Shown here piece by piece: positions 43,259 through 52,139 of a DNA stretch of 55,730 nt. The DNA comes from Gammaproteobacteria bacterium. Its GTDB lineage: Bacteria; Pseudomonadota; Gammaproteobacteria; HK1. The notes beneath the pieces were generated by a model. That model was given only the letters and a program-made list of their open reading frames with translations. It was not told the origin of the DNA and made no database searches. The position numbers and the translations under genes were made by a program. The stretch lies in NCBI GenBank assembly GCA_009937425.1, contig JAACFO010000012.1, positions 1 through 55,730 on the forward strand. The letters run 5' to 3'. Position 1 is the first letter of the stretch; every line of letters begins with the position of its first letter.

Positions 43259-44789
43259 TCTCGCTCCTCACCCCGGCGTGGGGAGACACGCCACCCATCA
43301 AGAGTCCGATCTCTTCCGTGTCTGTGTCCGCGGTCGGCTTGGCGGCGGATAACCGGCCCCGGGCAATGACGGCGATGCGATCGCAGATCTCGAACAGCTC
43401 CTCGATATCCTCGGAAATCAGCAATATGGCAACTCCGGTGTTGCGCAAATCCACCAATGATTGGCGGATGTCTGCAGCCGCCCCGACGTCGACTCCCCAT
43501 GTGAGTTGCGCCGCGATCAGTACCCGGGGCCGTTGCAGGATTTCCCGCCCGACAATAAATTTCTGAAGATTGCCGCCGGAAAGACTTCGCGCCTGGGCAT
43601 GCACTCCGGCGCATCGCACATCGAAGTCACGTACACAGTGTTCCGCGAAAGTCTCTACCTTGGATGCACGCACCAATCCGAAACGCACCATGTCGTTACG
43701 ATGCGCGGTGAGCAGACTATTGTCGCTGAGCGGCATCGATGCCACGACGCCCCGACCCAGTCTGTCCTCCGGCACAAAAGTCATACGCAGGTCGCGCCGC
43801 GCCCCGGCATGCAGATGGCCAGCCTCCTTGCCGTTTATTCGAATCTGCGCGGATTGTTCCCTGGAGAGCGGATGCTCGCCGCTCAAGGAGGCCAGCAACT
43901 CCTTCTGACCGTTGCCCGATATTCCCGCGATGCCGACAATCTCACCGCCGTGCACGCTGAGACTGATGTCTTCGAGATCCGTACCGAAAGGATCATCGGC
44001 GGGCCGCGAAAGGCCCTCGATGATTAATCGTGCGTCGCCCTCCACCACCGGAGCTGAATGCGCGCACACCGGCAGATCCCGGCCGACCATCAGCCTCGCC
44101 AGCCCGGCAGCACTTTCCTGCGCCGGATCCGCGGTGCCGGCAATACGTCCGTCGCGCATCACCGTCGCTTTGTGACAGAGCGCCCGTAATTCCTCCAGCT
44201 TGTGAGTGATGTAGAGCACACTGCAACCGTCATCCGCTAATTGCCCCAAGGTTTTGAACAAGCCGCGCACGGCTGCTGGCGTGAGTACCGACGTGGGCTC
44301 GTCCATGATCAACAGATCGGGTTCCTGGAGAAGACAACGCACGATTTCCACACGCTGGCGCTCGCCCACCGAAAGCGAATGCACCAGCCGTTCCGGATCC
44401 AGCGCCATGGCGTAGTGCTCGGATACTGCATCGATGCGTTTTGCCAGTGCCTCCAGGTCGAATCGGCCTTCCATCGCCAGTGCGACGTTTTCGACCACGG
44501 TGAGGGTCTCGAATAGGGAAAAATGCTGAAACACCATGCCAATACCAAGACGCCTGGCCTCGGCAGGATTGGATATGGTGACTGGGCGGCCGTTCCAGAA
44601 AATTTCCCCATCATCGGCTTTAACCACGCCGTAGATGATTTTCATCAAGGTGCTCTTGCCGGCGCCGTTCTCTCCGAGCAGGGCGTGTATTTCACCGGGC
44701 ATGACGCACAGGTCGACGTGATCGTTGGCCACCACCGACGGGTAGGCCTTGGTGATGTTTTTGAGTTCCAGGCGGGGGGGATTCATCAT
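43251..44789 (-). CDS. Nucleoside ABC transporter ATPase, two fused nucleotide-binding domains
   Basis: A 512-residue RbsA-like double ATPase. The first domain is complete: Walker A LLGENGAGKSTL, signature HSLSVGERQR, Walker B LLIMDEPTSVL. The second has the degenerate Walker A usual in this family (GISGNGQKEL), signature SLSGGNLQK and a weakened Walker B (LIAAQLTWGVDV). GGAGAGCATCC precedes the two possible ATGs (44789 and 44786). Confidence 0.94.
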   Translation of the reverse strand: MMNPPRLELKNITKAYPSVVANDHVDLCVMPGEIHALLGENGAGKSTLMKIIYGVVKADDGEIFWNGRPVTISNPAEARRLGIGMVFQHFSLFETLTVVENVALAMEGRFDLEALAKRIDAVSEHYAMALDPERLVHSLSVGERQRVEIVRCLLQEPDLLIMDEPTSVLTPAAVRGLFKTLGQLADDGCSVLYITHKLEELRALCHKATVMRDGRIAGTADPAQESAAGLARLMVGRDLPVCAHSAPVVEGDARLIIEGLSRPADDPFGTDLEDISLSVHGGEIVGIAGISGNGQKELLASLSGEHPLSREQSAQIRINGKEAGHLHAGARRDLRMTFVPEDRLGRGVVASMPLSDNSLLTAHRNDMVRFGLVRASKVETFAEHCVRDFDVRCAGVHAQARSLSGGNLQKFIVGREILQRPRVLIAAQLTWGVDVGAAADIRQSLVDLRNTGVAILLISEDIEELFEICDRIAVIARGRLSAAKPTADTDTEEIGLLMGGVSPHAGVRSESA

Positions 44790-44828
44790 GGATGCTCTCC
44801 GCCTGGAAGGTAGCCGCCCGGAAGGTGC

Positions 44829-45410
44829 TTACGCAAACTTATCGACGATAGCCTCGATTCCGGGTTTTCTCTTCAGAATCTCCTCCCGGCTGAGACCGTT
44901 CAACTCGTGGGGAAACACCAGCCAGCTGTCGGACTCGTGGATGAAATAATCCGGCACACGGTCGGTACGATTGTTCCTGGGCTTGAAGTAGGCGGTAGCG
45001 ATGCGAATTTCGGTTGGCGTATTTCGGCGTGCTCGTTTGCGCAGATCCGCGATAACGGCCTCAATGCTCAATCCGGTATCGTACACGTCATCGACGATGA
45101 GCAGTCCTTCATCAGCATCGACATTGTCGATGACATATTGCAGCCCGTGAACACGGATGTGCGATTCTCGCTCATCGATGCCCTTATAAAACGACGTGCG
45201 GATGGAAATGTGGTCCGTGTGGATGCCGAAAAAATCCAGCAACTCCTGCACCGTGATGCCTACCGGCGCACCACCGCGCCAGATGCCAACGATGAAGTGG
45301 GGCCGGAAGCCACTTTCCAGGATTTTCACGCCGAGACGGAAAGAATCGTCAAGCAGTTGCTCGGCACTGATGTAGTGTTTTTCTACGGCGGCGCCATCCT
45401 CGGTGCTCAT
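44829..45410 (-). CDS. Purine phosphoribosyltransferase-family protein (xanthine/guanine type)
   Basis: A 193-residue type I PRTase. HFIVGIWRGGAPVGITVQEL binds the pyrophosphate side and LLIVDDVYDTGLSIEAVI is the PRPP loop. The C-terminal YFIHESDSWLVFPHEL resembles Gpt-like xanthine-guanine PRTases. It lies 2 bp after the LOG gene and 39 bp before the transporter ATPase. With hpt it gives the operon two salvage activities of likely different base preference. Confidence 0.88.
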   Translation of the reverse strand: MSTEDGAAVEKHYISAEQLLDDSFRLGVKILESGFRPHFIVGIWRGGAPVGITVQELLDFFGIHTDHISIRTSFYKGIDERESHIRVHGLQYVIDNVDADEGLLIVDDVYDTGLSIEAVIADLRKRARRNTPTEIRIATAYFKPRNNRTDRVPDYFIHESDSWLVFPHELNGLSREEILKRKPGIEAIVDKFA

Positions 45411-45412
45411 CG

Positions 45413-46234
45413 CTAAAGAGAGGGTCCTGAATCGCTCAAACCGATTGTTGCCAGCTCGCTGGTAATAAAATCGAATGCCTCATCCACGGAATCAGTTCTC
45501 AGAAAGAGATCCAGGTCCTGTTCGTCGATGGTGCCGAAACTGGCGAGCGCTTCCAGATCCAGCACCTTGCTCCAGAACTCACTGCCGAACAGCACGATAG
45601 GCGGACGTTTCTTCATCTTCAAGGTCTGAATGAGCGTCATGAGTTCAAAAAACTCGTCCAGCGTGCCGAATCCGCCGGGCATTACCACCACTGCCTTGGC
45701 CATGTAACTGAACCAGAACTTGCGCATGAAGAAATAGTGAAACTCGAAAGAGAGATCCCGCGTGACGTAGGGATTATCGAATTCTTCGGTGGGCATGGAG
45801 ATGGTCAGCCCGATATTCAACGCGTTGGCTTCCGATGCACCCCGGTTCGCCGCTTCCATGATCCCGGGTCCTCCACCGGTACACACCAGAAATCGGCGCT
45901 CCCGGCGATCGAGGTTCATCGACCACTCGCTCAAGCGGTGGGCAAGCGTCCGAGCGTCCTCGTAGTATCGCGCCATGTGCAGCTGCATCTCCGCATGCCG
46001 GACATTACCCCCTTCAGCCTTTGCCGTCTCCAAAGCGGCGCTTGCTTCATCTTTGGACAGTGTTCGCGCGGATCCGAAGAATATGATGGTGTCGTGAACG
46101 TGGAGTCGCTTGAATCGCGCCTCGGGTTCCAGATACTCGGCCAGGATGCGCAGCGGCCGGGCATCCCGGGTGTCGATAAACTCTTCGTTCTTGTAGGCCT
46201 TTCCCGGCCCTTTGCTTTCTGCTTTACGATCCAT
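45413..46234 (-). CDS. LOG-family nucleotide phosphoribohydrolase
   Basis: A 273-residue Rossmann-fold protein of the LOG/TIGR00730 family. The nucleotide-binding motifs are CTGGGPGIMEAANRGASEA and MPGGFGTLDEFFELMTLIQT. Family members split nucleoside 5'-monophosphates into free base and ribose phosphate (LOG in plants, PpnN in E. coli). The start 46234 has GGAAAGA upstream; the longer frame has no ribosome site. Releasing bases here would feed the phosphoribosyltransferase encoded right after it. Confidence 0.88.
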   Translation of the reverse strand: MDRKAESKGPGKAYKNEEFIDTRDARPLRILAEYLEPEARFKRLHVHDTIIFFGSARTLSKDEASAALETAKAEGGNVRHAEMQLHMARYYEDARTLAHRLSEWSMNLDRRERRFLVCTGGGPGIMEAANRGASEANALNIGLTISMPTEEFDNPYVTRDLSFEFHYFFMRKFWFSYMAKAVVVMPGGFGTLDEFFELMTLIQTLKMKKRPPIVLFGSEFWSKVLDLEALASFGTIDEQDLDLFLRTDSVDEAFDFITSELATIGLSDSGPSL

Positions 46235-46307
46235 TCTTTCCGCCTGACCCGCTAAGTAAATCGCCGTTGTGACGGCACATATATAGATGATAGCGAAAGT
46301 CGATGCC

Positions 46308-47552
46308 TCAACACCGCTTTGCGGCCAATCGCGCGCGTAGTCTCGCGTCCCGCCGCAGGTGTTGCTGGTCGTGGGGAGCGTGGGCCAGTAAGCGGGCCGT
46401 GACCTGCAGCGCATAGGCGTAGTCCCGCTGCTCATGCTCGTAGTACTTGGCCAGATGCTCGATGGCCTCGGCCACGCCCGCCTCTGCCACCTGTTCCCAG
46501 AGATTCACGGCCAGCTTCCACTCGCCCCGCCGCCGCGCCAGCCGGGCAAGTTCCAGCAGACCCTCAGGAGCCAGACCAGCACGGTAGCGTAGCAGGTATT
46601 CGAAGGCGGCCTCGTCTCCAGGGCCGGAACCCTGACAATAGTGTCTTGCACAGGCAAGCACATTGGCATCGGCAGCTATGGGATCGTCGTGACTGCGTTG
46701 CAGGGCCGCCGGCAATACCGCCAGGGTCAGCAAGTCCAGGCGATTGTGAGAGCACACGGCCGACAGCGCATTGTCCCGCCCGTGACGTACCCAATCGAAC
46801 CAGGCCTGGGGCGCCTCGGAACCCGGCAAATCCCCGACACGCGCGACACCGAGCAGGCGCCGTTCCACCGTTTGCAGCCGGCAATCGGGCCAACGGTGCT
46901 TGAATGTACGGCGTGTTGGATGCAACAAATCCACATGCCGCAACCCGGCGAAGGGATCACTCAACCCCGACAGGCGATAGCGCGCCGCCAACAACGGGCT
47001 GTCAAAGCTGCGGCCATTGAAAGTCACCAGCGTGTCGGCGCCGAGCAGATAATCCCGCGCCGCACCCAACATGGCGCTTTCGCCCTGGAAGCCGGTGAGG
47101 AACAGCTGATTGACTTCCAGCGCGCCGCCGGAAAAACGCGCCATGCCCAGGAGGAAAACCAGCGTTCCGGTTCCGCCGGCGAGTCCGGTGGTTTCCGTGT
47201 CCATGAAAACACATGCGCTTGGCATCACGCCGGCTTCGCCGGTGCAAAGCGAAAGCGCCTGGCGCAGTGTCGGATCGACCAGGGGAAATTCCCCGTGTAC
47301 AGCATCGGCGGTAAGTTGCTCACGAATGCCGATAACACCATCGTGCACCACATGACCGCCGAGTCTGTCGGCAAGTGTCTGATCGTCGATGCGCTTTCCA
47401 CGTGATGTTCGGCGCCGCCGTCCGGCCCCCACCCGTTGCAATCGCCGGCGTAGCCCATCGATGGACTCAGGCGCAGCGCCGGCATCGTTATCACGATTGG
47501 AAATGCCCGACTGCTGCTGCAGGGCGTCCAACCTGGAACGCAGGCTGCTCAC
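46308..47552 (-). CDS. mrfB: RNase H-like 3'-5' exonuclease, MrfB/YprB type
   Basis: A 414-residue protein. The central exonuclease domain has the DEDD acidic motifs: VFMDTETTGLAGG (D118, E120), VTFNGRSFDSPLL and the late VCSHNRLDLLTL. An arginine-rich N-terminus and a TPR-like helical C-terminus (LELARLARRRGEWKLAVNLW) flank it. GTG 47552 forms a GTGA overlap with the helicase stop. In Bacillus subtilis the same gene pair, mrfA-mrfB (yprA-yprB), repairs mitomycin C damage by a RecA-independent excision route. Confidence 0.85.
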   Translation of the reverse strand: MSSLRSRLDALQQQSGISNRDNDAGAAPESIDGLRRRLQRVGAGRRRRTSRGKRIDDQTLADRLGGHVVHDGVIGIREQLTADAVHGEFPLVDPTLRQALSLCTGEAGVMPSACVFMDTETTGLAGGTGTLVFLLGMARFSGGALEVNQLFLTGFQGESAMLGAARDYLLGADTLVTFNGRSFDSPLLAARYRLSGLSDPFAGLRHVDLLHPTRRTFKHRWPDCRLQTVERRLLGVARVGDLPGSEAPQAWFDWVRHGRDNALSAVCSHNRLDLLTLAVLPAALQRSHDDPIAADANVLACARHYCQGSGPGDEAAFEYLLRYRAGLAPEGLLELARLARRRGEWKLAVNLWEQVAEAGVAEAIEHLAKYYEHEQRDYAYALQVTARLLAHAPHDQQHLRRDARLRARLAAKRC

Positions 47553-49984
47553 GATGGACTGTCGCGATCGTCGGCGAGTAACGACAACACTACGAGAGCC
47601 AGACTTTTCGGCGTATGCTCCCGTTGCTCCTCGGATCCCAGTATGGGCCCGATGCAGGCTGGACAACCTTCAGTACAGGGACAGGTGTTGACCATGCCCC
47701 TGGCTCCGGCAATCACCCGGGTGCGCAAATCGTACAACGGCGCCGACAAACCGATCCCTCCCGGATAATTGTCGTAAAGAAAAACCGTAGGCTGGAACAA
47801 CACGTCGGGAGCTTCCGGATCCACGGGCTCGCCGGTGGTGGAGTGGGTCTCGCGCCGGCCTGCCATGCCGACGGTCGTGAACCAGGTGGCGTCACTGGCG
47901 CCCACTGCACGCCCCAAATCACCGGGCTCCGACATGCTCAGCATGGCGGCCACGAAGTGCATGGCGTGAGCAGCGCCGAGAAAGCCGTCCAGAGCTTGCC
48001 AACGTGAACTGAATTGTTGATCGAGCACATGGGGGCGGAGACTCCACCATACGGCCGTAGTGTGCATTTCCTGGTCGGGAAGATTGACGTTGCCGTAACC
48101 GATGTTCTCGTGACTGTAGTAACGGATCTTTTTAAAGCCGGCCACGCGGCGCACGAGATGCACCTCGCCGTGGGCGCTGGCGGCGGATTGCCGTTTATCT
48201 TCTTCGAATGTTTCGAGCACCTTGAGGCGCGTGTAATCGATGGCCTCCGTATAGTAGTCGGCGTTGGTTTGGCGCACGTATGCCTTGCGTCCTTCCCAGT
48301 CCAACTGCTCCACCTGCCATGGGCGCGCCTGCAACATATAGATTGCACCCTCATACAAAGTCATTGGTGCTCCGGAATAATCCACTTCGGCGATGACTCG
48401 CTTGCCGCCATCGGTGATGTCGATCACTACGAAGTTTCCCTCGGCCACGGTGCGCAGGCCCACCGCGTTAGCCGGATAGCTGTCGGCCATCCAATGCCAG
48501 CGGCCACCCTCGTGGTGCAACAACTGCTCATCTTCCAGGTAGCCGAGCAACTCAGTGACGTCGCTATTGCCGAAACGCTCACCGTCATTAAAAGGCAGCT
48601 CGAAAGCGGCGCAACGCACGTGATCCAGAAGTATCAGCAATTGCTCCGGATCGATGCGCGCGTGCTCCGGTGACGCGCCGAAGAAGAAATCCGGATGGCG
48701 CACCATGAATTGGTCCAATGGCTGACTGGTGGCCACCAACACCCCGAGCGATGGCCGGTTGCGCCGCCCCGCCCTTCCGAGACGCTGCCAGGTCCCGGCG
48801 ATCGTGCCCGGGTATCCGTTCAGCACACATACGTCCAGGGCGCCGATATCGACACCGAGCTCCAGTGCCGAAGTGGCGACCACGCAGTCGACGTTACCGG
48901 CACGCAGCTTGCTCTCGGTCTCCCGGCGTTGCGTCGGCAGGTATCCGCCTCGATACGCTCTTACCCGGGGCGGCCGGCGCGGGTCGTTGTCGAAGGCGTC
49001 TTTCAGGTACTTGGTGAGCACCTCCACCATGGTGCGGGTTTGCGCGAACAAAATGCACTTCAATCCAACCTTGACCGCAAGGCGCGCGATGCAGGTGGTT
49101 TGTGAACGCGCCGAGGCGCGGATTCCGAGATCCGGATTCACAACCGGCGGATTCCACAACAAGACCGTCTTCTTCCCCCGCGGAGCGCCGCTCTCGTCGA
49201 TGGTGTGCACCTCATCCTCGATAAGGCGCGCCGCCAGCTCACCAGGATTCGCAATGGTGGCGGAACACAGCACGAACACCGGATCCGCGCCATAGAAACG
49301 GCAGACACGCCTCAGCCGGCGCACGACGTTAGCCATATGAGAACCGAACACTCCGCGATAAGTATGCATCTCGTCGATGACCACATAACGCAAGCATTCG
49401 AAAAACTGCGCCCACTTGGTGTGATGGGGAAGAATGCCCTGATGCAGCATGTCCGGATTACTGACGACAATATCGCCGCGGGTGCGCACCGCCTGGCGTG
49501 CGTCACCCGGTGTATCCCCGTCGAAGGTAAAGGCGCGCACGCCCAGATCCTCGGCCCGATTCAGTTCGATAATTTCCGCCACCTGGTCCTGGGACAGGGC
49601 CTTGGTAGGAAACAGATAGAGCGCCTTGGCCTTTTCTTCCAGTACCGACTGCAGCACCGGCAGGTTGTAACAAAGGGTCTTGCCCGAAGCGGTCGGCGTG
49701 ACCACGACCGAGTGTCTGCCTGCGCGAAGCTGATCCCAGGCCTCGCGCTGGTGTGTGTAGAGCTGCCCGATGCCGCGGCTCTCGAGCGCCGCCCGCAGGC
49801 GCGGATCCAAATCCACCGGCATATGGGCGTAGCGCGCAGGTTGCGCAGGCGCCACCTGCCTGGCGCTGATGCGCCCGGGAAAATCCGCATCCAGACGCGC
49901 AATCAGGCCGCCGACTGTCCCGGGAGTACCCCGGGCGCCATGGGCTTCCGGGGCCTCCGGATCCCTCTCGAGCACTGTTTCCAT
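47549..49984 (-). CDS. mrfA: DEAD/DEAH helicase with DUF1998, MrfA/YprA type
   Basis: An 811-residue superfamily 2 helicase. Motif Q/I: HQREAWDQL and TPTASGKT (96-103); motif II DEMH (204-207); motif III LCSATIANP; motif V ATSALELGVDIG; motif VI QRLGRAGRR. The C-terminal DUF1998 region ends with four zinc-type cysteines, CPCTEGCPAC (C768, C770, C774, C777), which are a hallmark of MrfA. The ATG at 49984 has GGGGAGACTGCAA upstream. It diverges from lexA across 67 bp and overlaps mrfB. Confidence 0.92.
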   Translation of the reverse strand: METVLERDPEAPEAHGARGTPGTVGGLIARLDADFPGRISARQVAPAQPARYAHMPVDLDPRLRAALESRGIGQLYTHQREAWDQLRAGRHSVVVTPTASGKTLCYNLPVLQSVLEEKAKALYLFPTKALSQDQVAEIIELNRAEDLGVRAFTFDGDTPGDARQAVRTRGDIVVSNPDMLHQGILPHHTKWAQFFECLRYVVIDEMHTYRGVFGSHMANVVRRLRRVCRFYGADPVFVLCSATIANPGELAARLIEDEVHTIDESGAPRGKKTVLLWNPPVVNPDLGIRASARSQTTCIARLAVKVGLKCILFAQTRTMVEVLTKYLKDAFDNDPRRPPRVRAYRGGYLPTQRRETESKLRAGNVDCVVATSALELGVDIGALDVCVLNGYPGTIAGTWQRLGRAGRRNRPSLGVLVATSQPLDQFMVRHPDFFFGASPEHARIDPEQLLILLDHVRCAAFELPFNDGERFGNSDVTELLGYLEDEQLLHHEGGRWHWMADSYPANAVGLRTVAEGNFVVIDITDGGKRVIAEVDYSGAPMTLYEGAIYMLQARPWQVEQLDWEGRKAYVRQTNADYYTEAIDYTRLKVLETFEEDKRQSAASAHGEVHLVRRVAGFKKIRYYSHENIGYGNVNLPDQEMHTTAVWWSLRPHVLDQQFSSRWQALDGFLGAAHAMHFVAAMLSMSEPGDLGRAVGASDATWFTTVGMAGRRETHSTTGEPVDPEAPDVLFQPTVFLYDNYPGGIGLSAPLYDLRTRVIAGARGMVNTCPCTEGCPACIGPILGSEEQREHTPKSLALVVLSLLADDRDSPS

Positions 49985-50018
49985 TTGCAGTCTCCCCGTC
50001 GGTTATCTATGCTGAGTC

Positions 50019-50037
50019 TAGAGAACCAATAGAGAAC
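50019..50037. promoter_or_regulatory. Candidate LexA (SOS) box: direct repeat between mrfA and lexA
   Basis: TAGAGAAC occurs twice, at 50019-50026 and 50030-50037, giving GAAC-N7-GAAC. This equals the alphaproteobacterial SOS box GTTC-N7-GTTC on the other strand. It lies in the 67-bp gap between two divergent starts, 14 bp from lexA, where a LexA operator would be expected. The palindromic CTGT-N8-ACAG of enteric LexA is absent. Confidence 0.55.
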
Positions 50038-50051
50038 AGACAAGCGAAGCC

Positions 50052-50657
50052 ATGGACGAGACACTGACACGCCGCCAGCGGGCCATCGTTCAGCACCTGC
50101 GGCATAGCCGGGAACGCCAGGCGCACCCGCCGACCCTCGATGAGCTCTGTCTGGCGCTGGGGCTACGCTCCCGGGGCTCGATGCACAAGCATATTCAGGC
50201 ATTGGTGGAAGCCGGCTACGTGGAGCCCCTGCTGGGCAAGCAGCGTGGTGTGCGCCTGTGTGAGCCACGGGAAGAAGAAACATCCAGCCTGCCCCTGCTC
50301 GGGCGAATCGCCGCCGGGAGACCCATCGAAGCGCTGGAAAATCCACAGGAGCTGGATGTACCCATGCAACTGCGGGGTAAGGGCCGCTGCTATGTGCTCC
50401 AGGTACAGGGCGATTCCATGATTGACGCGGGGATCCTCGACGCTGATTGGGTGGTAATAGAACAGCGGGACCACGCCCGTGACGGTGAAATCGTGGTCGC
50501 CCTCATCGACGGCGAGGAGGCGACTCTGAAACGCATCGAGCAGGTCCCGGGTGCCTGCATCCTTCACCCGGCTAATCCGGAGTTGGCGCCGCTACGTTAC
50601 GCCCCCGAACGGGTGCGAATTCAGGGTGTGTTGGTGGGTCAAATGCGCGCCTACTAG
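50052..50657 (+). CDS. lexA: SOS repressor LexA
   Basis: A 201-residue repressor. The N-terminal winged helix (residues 5-70) has a recognition region RSRGSMHKHIQAL, which differs from that of E. coli LexA. The self-cleavage site is A88-G89 (GRIAAGRP) and the catalytic pair is S122 (QGDSMID) and K160 (ATLKRIE). All parts needed for RecA-stimulated cleavage are present. The gene diverges from mrfAB, so DNA damage should induce both. Confidence 0.94.
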   Translation: MDETLTRRQRAIVQHLRHSRERQAHPPTLDELCLALGLRSRGSMHKHIQALVEAGYVEPLLGKQRGVRLCEPREEETSSLPLLGRIAAGRPIEALENPQELDVPMQLRGKGRCYVLQVQGDSMIDAGILDADWVVIEQRDHARDGEIVVALIDGEEATLKRIEQVPGACILHPANPELAPLRYAPERVRIQGVLVGQMRAY

Positions 50658-50718
50658 CCCGAAAAGGCGTAACATTAGACGAGAGTCGGCGTATAAGCCG
50701 GACGCCAAGGAGGATGCC

Positions 50719-51030
50719 ATGAAGCGCGCTCTGATCGCCGCCTTGATTTTGATGGGCTGGTCGAGTTCCACGCTTGCGCTCTGCAAATACAGGTCGGCCG
50801 ATGGCAGCTGGACCTACGCCAAGACCTGCTCGCCGGTTGCCGACAAAGAAATCAATCAATCTGCTTCGATGGTGTTGCAAAAAAACGCGGCCATTCAGAA
50901 ATCCGATCCCAGGTTAGAATCGCGGCGTCTGCGCGGCTTCGAATACTCCGATACGACCCACAGCGGCGTGCGAATCCCCATGGTGGAGCCGAACAAGGGT
51001 CCGCCGGAGAAAGAGTTCACGGTCCAGTAA
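50719..51030 (+). CDS. Small secreted protein, unknown function
   Basis: A 103-residue protein with a signal peptide (residues 1-20, ending STLA). The mature start LCKYRSADGSWTYAKTC recalls DUF4124-like domains that open with a Y-x-x-x-D-x-x-G pattern. AAGGAGGATGCC gives an ideal ribosome site. It lies 61 bp after lexA but no SOS role is implied. It converges with the L,D-transpeptidase gene at 3 bp. Confidence 0.7.
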   Translation: MKRALIAALILMGWSSSTLALCKYRSADGSWTYAKTCSPVADKEINQSASMVLQKNAAIQKSDPRLESRRLRGFEYSDTTHSGVRIPMVEPNKGPPEKEFTVQ

Positions 51031-51033
51031 GTC

Positions 51034-52119
51034 TCAGAGATCCGCGTAGTCCGCCGCTGCCCAGTAAGGCTTACTGGGCACCCGTGGTGCCTGGGCCAGC
51101 ATGACGTCGAGATCCGGGCCACCGGCGGAAATGACCATGGGAATACCGTGAGCCTCGGCCGCCACCTGCCGCGCCCTGGACCAGTCGACGGCCACCTTTG
51201 CATCGACAGCCTTCACCGCAAGCACGTGCTCCAGGGCCGCGAGCTTCTTACCCCATCGCGGGGCCTCTTCCGACAGGGGTTTGTGGGCATCCAGATAGAG
51301 GCGCCCGCCACGCCACCCGGCGACATAGGGCTCATTAATAATGCGCACGTCTGTTCCCAACGGGACTTGGGGAAATAAACTCGCGATATCCTCCGGGTAC
51401 AGACGCACACAACCGTGACTGACCCGCATGCCCACGCCGTAGGATTTGTTGGTGCCATGGATTAGATAGCTGGGGAGGCTCAATCGCATGGCGTGGCTTC
51501 CCAGGGGGTTATCCGGGCCCGGCGGCACGATTGGCTTCAGCGGCTCGCCATTTTCCGCATACTCTCTCAATACCGATGCGGGCACAGTCCAGGAGGGCCG
51601 CACGAGTTTCTGGATAATCCGGGTATGGCCTTGTGGCGTCTGCCAACCCTCCCGGCCAATGCCGATGGGATGTGTGATCACTACCGGCGTATCGCCTTTC
51701 GCCGGCGTGGGGAAGTAGAACAGCCGCATGGAGGCGAGATTCAGCACCAGCCCTTCACGGATCCCGTTCGGCAGCACAAACTGTGTGGGCAACACTACCT
51801 GTGTACCCTCCCCCGGCAGCCACGGATCGACGCCGGGGTTGGCAGCCACGATCTCTTCGTAGCCGAGATCGTAACGCCGGGCGATATCGTGCAGGGTGTC
51901 CTCGTGGCGGACGACGGTAACCTGCACCTCACCGACGACGTCGGACCCGTCGGCCGGCAACAGGAACCGGTCGCTGGGTGCAGGGGTCTCGAGGGAATCT
52001 TGTTTGTCGAATGACCAGTCGGGAAAGTTCGCGCATCCGGAAAGGTTTAAAAAACCCACCGGAATCGCAATTCGGGCGAACCATTTGAGGGAGGTCGACA
52101 ATGCGGTCGCCGGATACAT
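51034..52119 (-). CDS. L,D-transpeptidase with LysM domain, lipoprotein
   Basis: A 361-residue YkuD/ErfK-type enzyme that cross-links peptidoglycan or attaches lipoproteins to it. The lipobox is LNLSGC, then a LysM domain (HEDTLHDIARRYDLGYEEIV through the N-P-G-V-D motif), then the YkuD catalytic region with SYGVGMRVSHGCVRLYPEDI, where the histidine and cysteine are active. The start is ATG 52119, giving a normal lipoprotein signal; a TTG at 52155 is the alternative. No ribosome site is clear. Confidence 0.9.
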   Translation of the reverse strand: MYPATALSTSLKWFARIAIPVGFLNLSGCANFPDWSFDKQDSLETPAPSDRFLLPADGSDVVGEVQVTVVRHEDTLHDIARRYDLGYEEIVAANPGVDPWLPGEGTQVVLPTQFVLPNGIREGLVLNLASMRLFYFPTPAKGDTPVVITHPIGIGREGWQTPQGHTRIIQKLVRPSWTVPASVLREYAENGEPLKPIVPPGPDNPLGSHAMRLSLPSYLIHGTNKSYGVGMRVSHGCVRLYPEDIASLFPQVPLGTDVRIINEPYVAGWRGGRLYLDAHKPLSEEAPRWGKKLAALEHVLAVKAVDAKVAVDWSRARQVAAEAHGIPMVISAGGPDLDVMLAQAPRVPSKPYWAAADYADL

Positions 52120-52139
52120 TAAATATAGAGTGAAGCGCA

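Noticed and set aside
42380..43369. 329-codon plus-strand frame across the nucleoside permease
   Set aside because: Hydrophilic mirror of a membrane protein; no start signal.
49985..50051. Enteric-type LexA box (CTGT-N8-ACAG)
   Set aside because: No site with correct spacing; the only ordered signal is the GAAC direct repeat.
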